Positions 10,252 through 21,200 of a stretch of 33,331 bases of DNA are shown here, piece by piece. Below the pieces are notes generated by a model. It was not told the DNA's origin and searched no databases. It was given only the letters and a program-made list of their open reading frames with translations. The stretch is from positions 498,902 to 532,232 of the forward strand of contig WELB01000016.1 of NCBI GenBank assembly GCA_009602725.1, written 5' to 3'. This DNA is from Spirogloea muscicola (lineage: Eukaryota; Streptophyta; Zygnematophyceae; Spirogloeales; Spirogloeaceae). Each line of letters opens with the position of its first letter. Positions within the stretch are counted from its first letter, which is position 1. Both the position numbers and the translations under genes were made by a program.

Positions 10252-13200
10252 ATGGCGGCACCGCAATGGGCTCCCGCTGCTGCTGCGGCGGCGCTGGCCC
10301 TCCTCCTCGTCGCCCTCGCGACCGTCGCCGCCGCCGGCCAGCCGACGGCGTTCGAGGTCCTCGTCGCCAGCCGGGGCGTGCGGCTGCAGCCGCCGGAGCG
10401 CGCAGCCGGCGGATCCCTGGCGCCCCGCCGCCGCGTGATCGACGGCGCGTACCCCGGGGCGCCGGTGCGGCGCCTGGGCATCCGCGTGCCCGGCCTCGGC
10501 TCCACGACTGCTGCCGGCGCATCCCATCACGCCCGCAACAAGTACTACCGCTACGCCAGCGTTGCACCGCCGGCGTCCGTCGATTGGCGCCTCGTGCCCC
10601 AAGTTCTCCCTTTGGTGAGCCAACTCCATAGTGGTACTTGGTTTGTACTTGGCAGAATGGTTGGGGATGCTCTTCCTGGGATGCTCTATCCGTATGCCTT
10701 AGCAGGTCGAATTGCCAGCTTTTTGCATAACAGTGTGCAGCTATGGTCATGCTCAACCGCCATTGCCGACACCAACACAATCTCGTAGTGCCCAAAAGCA
10801 CTGCTTCGCAGCAGTCGCTTGGACTCGCAGTGATACGCAGCACACCAAATTTTGAAAAGCAATTCGGCCCGTGCCGCTCCTGTCTTGATATCGGCAGGTG
10901 AAAAATCAGGGCCAGTGCGACAGCTGCTGGGCGCTAGTGGCGGCTGACGCCGTCGCGGCATTGCGGGCCATCCAAACGGGCCTGCCTACTGTCGATCTTG
11001 CTGCACAGGAGATCTGCGACTGTGCACACGAGAGCAGCAGCAGCGACAAAGTCTGTTGCAACGGCGGAGGGTGGCCGCAAGATGCACTGGACTATGTCGC
11101 CACCAGCGGCGGCCTCCACTCCGCGGCCGACTATCCCTACTCGGCTCGTAGCGGGACTTGCGTCCGTGCCAAGGTGGCGGGCGCCGCCAATTTTACAGCC
11201 CATATCTCTGGTTGGGAGCTTGTGCCTGCACTGGACGTGCACGCCCTCAAGCAGGCGGTTGCGAGCCAGGTCTGCTGTTGCTCATCCCTGGCAGAAGTTG
11301 ATGCACCCACTGCTCTGAATCAGCCTTGCCTTTCTAGCACACACTGTACAAAAAGCCTGTATGCCCGTCAGAAATCCGACTCAAGAAGGGTTAGTCTCAT
11401 TCTCATTCTGTTGTTGAGAGATGAAACATGGTGGGGCATTCCAATTATTTACCACCAACCCCACTGAAGCCTAGCGGTACACATAGCTTGTAACTGAAAG
11501 GCAATGTCTATGCAAGCCCACTTGTCCTTTCTGTGGGCTGGTCCACTTGCAGCACCTGTTTTTCTTACTTTTCAAGAGCTTCGAAGTGCGTTCCACAAGT
11601 TTGTTTCTTAAAGTGTTAATACTCATCTCACTGTGCAAATGCACGAGTGAGTTGTGGCTTGCAATTCACTTCCTTGGGCATTCTCACAGATCGTTTACTG
11701 ATTCTCGAAGCCCCCTTCCCTCCCTCTGCAGCCTGCAGTCGCCTTTCTTGATGCAAGTGCTTCCGACTTCCAGTCGTGGGCTAGCAGCGACATCTACTCC
11801 GGTGCCTGCGGCACAAGCATCAACCATGCGGTCCTGGTTGTCGGGTACGGCGTCGACCCCGTCTCCAGCCAGGAGTACTGGATCGTCCGCAACACGTGGG
11901 GGGTGCTGTGGGGCGTTGGCGGCTATGCGAGAATCGCCATGGTGGCCACTGGCGGCAAGGGCGCCTGCGGCCTGCTGGGGCACAGTCCCCTGGTGCCTAT
12001 CAAAGACGACGTCAATGCGTGCAGCGCCCTGCCAAACCCATGTGGCAGTGGCACCTGCCGGACCCTCGGCGGCCCCAGTGGCGGTTACAGCTGCCAATGC
12101 CCCGACGAGTATGTGCTGAACACTGCAGTGCCGGCCGCGCCCAAGTGCGTGCCTGCCTCGCCCTGCAGCCAGAATCCGAGCCCCTGTGGACCGGGCGCCT
12201 GCGCTGACGGCCTCGACGGCAGCTACACCTGCAAGTGCACTGCCGCAGCTGTCATCGGCGTGAGGGCTGACGGCCACCCCACCTGTGTCCCCCGCGGTGG
12301 AGGTGGTGGATCGCCCGCTATCATCCTGCCCGGCAGCAGCCACTCCTGCGATCATGTCGCGCAAACGTACGGGCTCACCTTGTCCAAGCTCCTTGCTTTC
12401 AACCCTGGGCTGGACTGCACCGCTCCATTGGCAGGTAGCTCTTCATAACGACTTTGCAACACAGCACAGTGTAGTCCTGCTTACTGAGACAAGAATCCGT
12501 GCCCTGCATTTGTCACACTCTTCAGCACTCTGAGTGCAGCACTTTCTCCTGGGCTTGTGTTCTGCATGCAGGGAACATCTTGATAGTGGCTGACGGGGAG
12601 ACCGAGAGCATCCTATGCTCGTCAATGTACCATGTGAAGGACGGCGACACATGTGCAAGCATCCAGACAGCTCATGCCATTGCCGCCGCTGAGTTCCGTA
12701 AGGCAAATCCCCTAGTGGATTGCTCCAAAGTCCATGCTGGCCAGCAGATCTGCGTCCAGCGTTTGGCTGCAAGGCGCACAACGGTGAGCGACCATGTGGG
12801 CTGCTGCGGTGCGGCGGTGGAGACGGAGGACGGCTGCCGGACCTGCGACTGCATCGCACGCAAACACAACATCACTATTGCCGACCTTGCGGAGCTCAAT
12901 CCAGGGCTCGACTGCAGCCTTAGCAGCGCCCCACTTCCATCGCGCATCTCCTTGTGCATCAGCCCATTCGCCAGTGGCGTGTCTGCTCTCAACTGCTCCA
13001 GCATCTACCGGGTGAAGGCAGGCGACACATGCGCAGTGATTGCTTCGGCTGCCGGCCTGACCCATGTGCAGCTGCGGCATCTCAACCCTGGCCTGCAGTG
13101 CGACTGGCCGCGCCTGCAGGTTGGGCAGGCGCTGTGCATCAGCCCCCCACTTTCGTCCGACTACATCAATCTGCGGCCATACCTGGTCGCTGAGGGCGAT

Positions 13201-13944
13201 ACTCTCACCCGTATCGCTACGACGGTGCATGACGAGTGCGGCGCTGAGGCATCGCCTGCCAACATCTGCTGGTACAACCGCCTGCACGATTGCGAGGCCC
13301 TTGCTGCCAACACCACCTTGCAGGTCAGCATCTGTCTTTACCAGCTTTTGCTGGAAGCGTGTCAACCTGGCAGCCGCTTCGCTAGCGTTATGTCAGATTT
13401 GGAACGCACTAAGAATGTGTTTATATGAGCAATTGCAATAGTGTCTGACATAGACATGCTGAGGTGTTGACAGCACCATGGTGGAGGAATTATTCTTTCT
13501 CTGCACATGACGGTGCTGACCAACGTTCGACTCTCCGTGGTGCAGATCCCCTGCAAGTGGCCAGGCGTCAGCCGTTACTGCGGTTGCGCTGCTGGTACCA
13601 GGGTGTGTGGCTACAACGGCAAGGCCTACACCTCACTCTGTGATGCCATTTGCAACTATGCGACGCCCATAATTCCAGCGGATCGCTTTGGCAATTGCAA
13701 TGCATGCGCCATCGCCTGCGAGGGCCGGTGCTTCGGCGCCATGAACGATATCGCATATGTCGTACCCAACTACTGCTGGGCGTTTGCCCAGTATGCGCCA
13801 ACGTGCGGCTACCCGCCCTTCCCACCCATCACGTACTCGTGCCAGGACTACCTCGTCGAATGCCAGCAGTGTTGCTGGGAGCTTGGCTATGGCAGCCTGG
13901 CCTTCGGTTTGTGCTTCAGCCATTGCCGCCATAACAAGTGCTGA
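10252..13944 (+). CDS. Secreted papain-family cysteine peptidase with EGF-like, LysM-like and Kazal-like modules
   Basis: Five exons (10252-10614, 10898-11269, 11732-12434, 12572-13323, 13546-13944) join in phase to 862 codons. Residues 1-27 form a signal peptide (Ala/Leu core ending VAAAG). The peptidase domain starts near 108 (PASVDWR). It has [12 protein letters not shown] with Gln125 and catalytic Cys131, a CCNGGG motif, His277 in [10 protein letters not shown] and Asn299 in YWIVRNTWG, so the catalytic set is complete. The pro-region is about 80 residues and shows no ERFNIN/I29 signature. Two EGF-like modules follow (about 340-382 and 385-412), then five LysM-like modules between about 436 and 740 ([24 protein letters not shown] and [12 protein letters not shown] are the clearest). 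Next comes a Kazal-like [14 protein letters not shown] (about 731-781) and a Cys-rich tail ending CRHNKC. Known family roles imply proteolysis outside the cell at a chitin-, GlcNAc- or glycoprotein-containing wall. The substrate is unknown. Confidence 0.92.
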
Positions 13945-14130
13945 TGATGACAGGCATTGGCAGCCCGTTCATCCGGCGAAACCTGTGACAGCTGTTGAAC
14001 GGCTGGCAGAGTGCTATATACCTCCTGCCCAACTCAGGCTGACACACACGAGGAGAGCAACAAGGTCATTGACAATGATGGGATGCTGGGCCATATTACG
14101 ATGTTCTCCCAATGAGCAGCCACGCTCATC

Positions 14131-14135
14131 TGTAA
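14131..14135 (+). other. Candidate TGTAA polyadenylation signal for the peptidase gene
   Basis: The motif TGTAA lies 187 bases after the peptidase stop codon, in the interval before the next repeat element. No transcript end is known. Confidence 0.35.
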
Positions 14136-14231
14136 CAATAATACAAAAGCCAGACCAGGTGCACTTCACTCAATCGGGCTGCAGAGCGGCCGAAAGACCT
14201 GAGGTCCGTTTATGGTGTGTGCTTTGAAGTT

Positions 14232-14635
14232 TCTCTGGCCCCTCCATACTTTGTTCTTTTTTCTGGTCTGGCCACTCACAGCCATCGCCCTTTACTGGAA
14301 GAGTCTTTACACTTATATGCTTCAGAGAGCAGATTGGAGAGGGAGATCATTTGTCAGGCGGGCTGTATGGAATGGTCTAGCTGACTTGTTGACTGTTGTA
14401 GAGTCTTGAACGATGAACGGATGGCTGACATCAGAGGCCAGAAGTGCCAACCCGAAAGCATAGACAAGGGTCTGCAGAGTGGAAACAGCGCTTCCATAGC
14501 AAGGCGGTGGCTGTGAAAGGCCAGCCAAAAGAGAAGGGCTCGCCCTTAGAGAAGAGGGGCTGGCAATGCCAGCCCAAAAAAAATGGACAAAGTCCAAAAG
14601 CCAAAAGGACTGAAGAAGGTCCGAAAGAGCCGAAC
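14232..14635. repeat. Second palindromic element of the dispersed family
   Basis: The left arm at about 14232-14290 (reverse; reads TCTGGCC, CTTTGTTCTTTTTTCTGG, GGCCACTCACAGCCATCGCC) mirrors the right arm at 14502-14635 (forward; GGCGGTGGCTGTGAAAGGCC, then AATGGACAAAGTCCAAAAG). The right arm contains two perfect hairpins: AAGGGC/GCCCTT at 14534-14547, and a 9-bp GGGCTGGCA/TGCCAGCCC stem at 14557-14575 followed by an A-run. Together with the 8230-8557 element and the copies at 6.3-7.5 kb, this defines one family. Confidence 0.65.
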
Positions 14636-14846
14636 TGGGCAAGTGACAATTAACTACTTGTGCAACATGAAAGCTCCTATAAAAGATGAAACACCGATTA
14701 GCAATATATGAGTGAGGACGGCAAGAAGGAAAAGCCGGAGCAGCAGCGGCGGGCGACGACTCAACAGCCGGCACAGCGACATGGGCACACCGTGAGCGCT
14801 GCGCCATCGGCCGCCCCGACGACAATCGCAGGTGCCCCAGCCCAAC

Positions 14847-14918
14847 GCTGACTACGGGACTTGAACCCGTGACCACGTGGTTAAAAGCCACGCGCTCTAC
14901 CGACTGAGCTAAGTCAGC
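14847..14918 (-). tRNA. tRNA-Lys (anticodon UUU)
   Basis: A 72-base cloverleaf reads on the minus strand. The 7-bp acceptor stem is GCTGACT/AGTCAGC. The D arm carries the A box TTAGCTCAGTCGG. The anticodon stem is CGTGG/CCACG with loop CTTTTAA, so the anticodon TTT is at plus-strand 14885-14883. The T arm ACGGG/CCCGT contains the B box GGTTCAAGTCC. All stems pair perfectly and there is no intron. The discriminator base is G, as expected for lysine. CCA is not encoded, consistent with a nuclear gene. No T4 Pol III terminator lies directly after the 3' end; the nearest T-run in this orientation is roughly 110 bases on. Confidence 0.96.
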
Positions 14919-15140
14919 ACAACATTCTCGGAGGTCGCACATGCCATTTATGGACCATAGCGCGAGCTTTCGTTAACCTAGCGGGGCTGCTCCTTCTACG
15001 CGCCCGCTAACTTGCCGCTGGCTTAGCTATGCGCTCCCCGCTGATTTGTATGTAGGTAAGCAGAGCTCAAGCTAGGGCTTTCTCCATACTCCACTCGTCC
15101 TCCCGCCCGGCGGCAGGACCTGGCTTACCCTCCGCCATAG

Positions 15141-15196
15141 CCGCTGCCGCCGCCGCCGCCGCCGCCGCCGCCACCGCCGCCGCCGTCGCCGCCGCT
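15141..15196. repeat. (CCG)n trinucleotide repeat in the NUP98-96 5' region
   Basis: A nearly pure run of CCG/GCC units ends at an undetermined base (15197), 38 bases before the NUP98 start codon. It probably lies in the 5' UTR or promoter. The adjacent N suggests the true length is not resolved. Confidence 0.8.
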
Positions 15197-15234
15197 NGGC
15201 CGCCGCGGCCAGGTGGGGCCAGGCCGGCGGCGCC

Positions 15235-18200
15235 ATGTTCGGCGCGGCAGCCAGCCGTGAGCCTCCCCATCGCTGCCGCCAGGCCTCTCCCTCTCGTCCT
15301 GGCGCCTCTTTGTCCGCCCTGCTTGGACGATCCTCCACTCCCCTTCCCCCCGCTGCCTCCCTGCTCCGCCCTGCTTGGCTGCTTCTCGTCGCCGCTGGCC
15401 ACCGCGGTCCCATGGCTCGCCAAGTCTATGATATCAGGCGAAGGCGCTAGCTAGAATTAACATTGAATATATATATGTATTTTTTGTCTTGTATATTCAA
15501 GCAAAGTAGGGTGGAGTAAGTGCCTCTAGAGGCAGTTCGAAGTCGTTCTTCTTCCGCAAGCCACCCTCTCCGTTGCTGTAGCTGATTGCGTAACGCTGTC
15601 CCTCGGGCGCAGCTGCGCTCTGGCAGCTCGCTCCTCTTTACTGCAACTTAGCTCGTCCTAAGTCCCATGCCTGAGCAAAGTCATATGTGCTCTCGTGCAG
15701 CCTTTGGGGCGTCATCGAGCGCGTTTGGGACGTCCACGTCCGCCAACCCGTTCGCTTCCAGCCAGCAGACCGCCAACCCGTTCGGCGGCGGGGCCAGTGT
15801 CACGCCGTTCGGGCAGGTCGCGCAGCAGCCAGGCGCCGGCACCTCCCTCTTCGGCGGCACCGGCACACCTGCATTCGGCGCGTCCGGAACGCCCGCCTTC
15901 GCTTCTCAGACGCCGGGTTTTGGCGCTGCCCCCCCAGCGGCCAACCCCTTCGGTGCTGCGCCCGCCTTTGGAGCGACGGTGCAGACGCCCGCCTTTGGCA
16001 CAGGGACGACCAGCTTCGGGTCGCCTCAGCAGTCCTTCGGAGGATCCCCGGGCGGGGCACCGTCGGCGTTTGGAACACCGGCAAGCTCCGCTGTGCCCGC
16101 CTTTGGTGCGTTCGGAGCTACCTCCTCCTCGGCTGCGGCTCCGATCTTTGGCACCACGTCCGTCTTCGGCGGGGGTGCCTCTATGACTTCGCCCTTTGGC
16201 CAGCAGAGCACGCCGGCATTCGGTAGGGCTTGGTGACCACCATCCTCTGCAGGCGATCGACCTAGGACTAGTTGGACTTACCGTCTTCTGTTCAGTTGAT
16301 ACATTGTTAAGGTTATCGTGTTCTCAGAGCTATTCTGTGCTTGACACGACAGTCTCGATGGCTTCACCTCCACTTGCTCAATACAGGGAGCGCAGCCACA
16401 TCAGCTTTTGGGACAACGTCATTTGGAGCAGTCCCGTTTGGTGGCACGGGGCGGCCGGGCAGCCGTGCGCAGCCGTACGCAACAACCAATGATGCCGACT
16501 CCGGCACCGGTGCGCAGGCCGGCAAATTCATCTCTATCTCCGCCATGCCTGCTTACAAGCTCAAGAGCCCTGAGGAGCTGCGTTGGGAGGATTATCAGGC
16601 CAGTGACAAAGGTAAGCTAGCATCCCGGACGAGCCATTTATTGGTTTTCTATCTTCTCTGCCACACTTGGTTGGTGGCATCCTGTTCGGGCTGCCCGTTG
16701 CAAGCACAATGGGAGGGCACACAGAGCCTTAGTATTGCGCACACAACGTGCACACTCCTCCCTGGTTCTGGAGTCGCATGGCTCTGATTCTATGCAAATT
16801 CGCAAGGGCGACAGGCAAGCGCGGCGTCCCCTCAGTTGGGTCATGTCTGGGGCATGACACTGCACCACGTCCATGTACCATGTGCATGACCCACAGCGGC
16901 CAGTGAATGCTGCAGGTGGCCCCAACCCCATGGGCCAGGCGCCAGCAGGGGGCGGCCTCTTTGGCCAGCCGCAGGCGAGCCCGTTCGGGACTGCGCTCCA
17001 ATTTGGGGCAGCGGCAGCGCCGCCCAACCCCTTCGGCGCCACGCCCAGCTCGTCATCGCTGTTTGGATCCTCCACCACACCAGCCTTCGGCGCCCCGTCG
17101 ACCATGCCAGCTTTTGGCAGCACCTCTGCATTTGGGTCAACATCACCCTCGCCGTTTGGTGCTTCGGCTCCCACCTTTGGCAGCATAAGCACACCTGCTT
17201 TTGGAGCATCAACGACCCCCGCGTTTGGGAGCACCAGCACGCCCTTTGGTAGCACGTCGGCATACGGGGCCCCAACTTCCACGCCATCGATATTCGGCAG
17301 CAGCACAACGTCCACATTCGGTGGCGGGGCCTTTGGCAGCTCCTTGCCAGCCTTTGGGTCGACGTCAGCCTTCCCCTCGTCGTCGCCCTCGTCTTCGCCC
17401 TTCGGCACCACAACAAATTCCATCTTTGGCAACATGAGCTTGCCCTCTGCACCGGCGCCCACGTTTGGCAGCTTTGGGCTTGGAGGCGCCTCACAACCGT
17501 CTGCTTTTGGAGCAAGCGCACCAGCATTTGGGGCTCCCTCAAGCTCTTCACCGTTCAGCTCTTCCCTCTTTGGCAACACAGGCGCGGCGTCGTCCTTTGG
17601 TGCCTTTGGGGCCATGACGAAGCCCGGCGGTTTGGGTCAGTCCTCGGTGAGCTTGCCACTTGAATATCCTGGGTCTTTGACGTCCTCGTTGATCACAATG
17701 ATACATTCTTGAGGCTGGCAATCATGGCTGTACACTAGTAAGGTCTGAAAGTACACAATGGGCTGCAGAATCTGGCAATCTTGAAGTGAATAAGGTGCAC
17801 TTTCTCAGGGCAGGCAGGTGTTGCATCACCCAAGGTTGTCCTTTCACAGTTAGTGTGCTTTCACCTTGCAGGCCACTCCTACATTTGGTAACTTTGGAGC
17901 TACTGCACCATCCACTGGCAGCACCTTCAGTTTTGCCAATTTTGGGCAGAGCCAGCCAAGTATGACCACTTTGGTTCAGCAGATGAGACTGGTGTTCCTC
18001 TTACTAGCTAATTTGACTGCAGCCTTCATCACAGACATGTCTGTCATTAATGAGCTGACTTGAGTGATACCTTGTGCAGGCAGCAACTTAAATATATTTG
18101 GCACGTCACCAACTCCAGCTTTTGGGATGCCATCCTTCTCAACTCAGTGAGCTGCTTGAGCTCAATCACGTCGTCCAGCACTGCATCTTGTGGGCTGCCA

Positions 18201-21200
18201 TCATATTAGAGACTGCAGGAATGGGAGGACTGGTGCTCTCTCTGCAATCTGTCATGATAGAATCTTCTTGGCACAGTAATATGACCACACTCTTTTCAAG
18301 TTAGGGCTCTGATACCTGGAACTACTCGTCGTTGCGCAGTATTTTGACACCATGCTCCATGCAGGCCTGCAGTCCAAACCGGTTTGTTCGCTGGCACGCC
18401 TCCGCCTGTGGCTACGCCATTTGGCACCCTGCCAGCCATGCCGCAACTGGCGCTGACCAGTCGCAGCCCCACGCAGTATGGCATCTCCAGTCTTCCAGTA
18501 AGTGGCATCCTGATGTCATTATAGAGCTGGATGTCTTTCTGTGTGCAGCCATTGCTATACAACATTGCAGTTGACCTACTTTAGCAATTGGATGCAGCCT
18601 TATGTATGTCTGCGGTCTCATATCCTGGTTATGCCTAGCAACTGCATTGGACCGTAAATATTGCAGGATCTTGCTGTCATCTCTGGCAGGTATATTGTAG
18701 GATATCTTCGTTCAGTAGCAACGTTCAGGCCGTGTGGATAGTAGGATGTGTTACAAGTAGCACCATGCAGATCGCATAGATCATATCTTGATACAGAGGG
18801 TCGCGTTTAAGTGCAGTGCATGCTCGACCCTCGCAGGTCATTGACAAAGCTGCGACAATGAGGACATCGTCACTGCTCACGCCTAGGCATGTCACAACCA
18901 GGTCCAATGTCCGAGTCCATGCACGGCGGCATCAGCCCAAAAGTAACCTCCCCAAGGTTGGTTGTCAGTCCTCCCAGAATGCTCGATGCAAAGTAGAGAC
19001 CAGAATAGCATGCAACATGGCGGTTATCGACATCTTGTCTCCTATCACTTACTCACTCAACAATGCATACTGGACAACTGTCCGTCCTCTGGTAGTCGAA
19101 AGCTTAGCTCCTCGCCTTCCGGTGCTGCCATAGGTTTCCTTTTTCAGCGAAGGCGAAGACATGTCAGCAGGTGCGCCCAAGGCCGATGTGGCGTTTGTGC
19201 CCAGGGAGAAGCCTCGGGCACTCTTCATTCGCCAGCCAGGACCTCCCAAAGCTTCACTGCGCCCGTCGCCACAGCAGAACGGTGAGACAATGGAGCATTC
19301 TGTCCAGTAGGCTACTGGCTCCATTTGAGAAAGCGGTCTGTGTAAGAATGTTTCGACGGAGCAGGCTTTGCTGGATCTTTAGATGCACAACATGGCTTTG
19401 CATAGGGCATGACTGACGACAAGAATTCACGGTGGCTGGGTAGCTTGAGCCCAATTTGTGCAATGAGGCTGCTCTCCTTGAATGTGAAGGTCTTGTAATG
19501 CTTGAGCAGTAGTAGAGTCAGCAGGTACTTTGTGGGGATGACACTGCTTCAGCTTTGAGTATCTGCCTTGCGATTATTGCCCAGCAGTTCTGATGCAGGA
19601 GGGTAGGGATAGCCTCAGTCTTACCTCTGAAGGTGGACTGTGACAGGCAGTGCTAAGGAAAAGGAGAGGTCCTCGGATGAAGCAGCCAACCATGCTGAAG
19701 GGGCTGACCATGCCAGGAGAGGAGCAAGTAGAGGGGAGAGTAGCAGGGGAGCGGAGGCCGAGAGGGGGCAGCCCACAGATTCGCAAGCTCCCTCAGCGGC
19801 CAATGGGGAGGCAGAGCAGAGACCGCAGAAGCAGCCTGAGGGTCGTTCGGCACGGACCATAGACGCTGTCGGTCACGACCATGGGAACGAAGACACTGGT
19901 CGCCAGCAAGGTCATATGAACGGCAACCTGGACAAGGAAGAGGGCACCAGTGTGAGGTCTGTGGAGGGCGACGACAGTGAGGAGACAGGAATAGATCGCA
20001 GGCGCGATGAGGCCTACAGCAGTGGCAAGGGTACTCGGGTGGCAGAGGACGGCAGACAGAGGATGGCACTGCCAAGCCTCACTAGTGAGGAGTACTTCAC
20101 CCAACCAAGGCTCTCAGAGCTTGCTGCAAAGGAGAGGGCAGATCCAGGGTACTGCAGCCGCGTGCCCAACTTCGTGGTGGGTCGGCGAGGATACGGTCAC
20201 ATCAAGTTTCTCGGGGAGACTGATGTAAGGGGCTTGTATCTTGAAGCCATAGTGCAATTCAACAAATGCGAGGTGCTGGTGTACATGGACGAGACCGCCA
20301 AGCCGCCTGTGGGAAACGAGCTGAACAAAGCGGCTGAGGTGGCTCTACTCCAGGTCCACTGTGTGGACAGGGCTACTGGCGAGCACGTCAAGTCGGGGCC
20401 CCAGCTTGAGTCGTTTGTGAAAAAGCTCATCAGGAAGACAGGAGAGCAGGGGGCCAAATTCATGTCGTACTCGCCGGAAAAAGGCGAGTGGGTCTTCCAA
20501 GTCGACCACTTCAGCCGATACGGCCTGAATATGTCAGACGACGACGATGGTGGCGGCGATGATGACGGCAACGAGCCTACTGGCTTGCCCCGAGATGAGG
20601 AGGCCCTTATCCCGGTAGGCGTGGCAGAGTTGTCAATGGACGACCCAGCTGGTGCGGAGTTGGTGCATGCATTGCCGGCTCGACTCGCCCTCGACCCCCA
20701 GCGGATTGCGCAGATGCGCCGCCTGCTCTTTTCTGCAGATGGTGAAACTGGCACAACAGAGGAGCAGCCAAGGGGACACAGTGGCCGCGCAGAGTTGACC
20801 ACGAAAGTCCGATCGCGACACATGAGTGTTGGTGGGTCAAGGGGCACTGCCAAGTTGAAGGCGCACGTCACACAGTGGGAGGCCAAGGAGGGGATGGACA
20901 ACCTCAGCCGTTATCCATGGCGGGAGCGCAGCCTCCTGGCTCCATCTTGTAATTCGACTGGAGACATCCATAGACCGAGGGAGCCGCTGGCGCAGGCCAA
21001 GAGGCAGCGATTGCAGCCCTCCGCAGGCTTCGTGGCAGCAACTGTGCCATTGGTGACGGAAGGTCGGTCGAGCATGGTGACCGACCTTGGGCTGTTTCTC
21101 GGCCGCTCCTTCCGGGTCGGGTGGGGACCTGGCGGGGTGCTCGTTCACTCAGGTTCTCCAGTGGGCACTCCTCCCAGCGACCTGTCATCACTAATCCACA

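Larger units (their letters stand above)
13945..15234. other. Intergenic stretch between peptidase and NUP98-96 genes
   Basis: Apart from the palindromic element, the tRNA-Lys and a CCG repeat just before the next start codon, no gene is seen. The 206-codon minus-strand ORF over the tRNA is an artefact of reading through the tRNA sequence. Confidence 0.6.

Noticed and set aside
14322-14942. 206-codon minus-strand ORF (MCDLRECCADLAQSVERVAF...)
   Set aside because: Its LAQSVERVAFN and VTGSSPVVS parts are the tRNA-Lys read as protein, a common artefact; the rest is repeat sequence.
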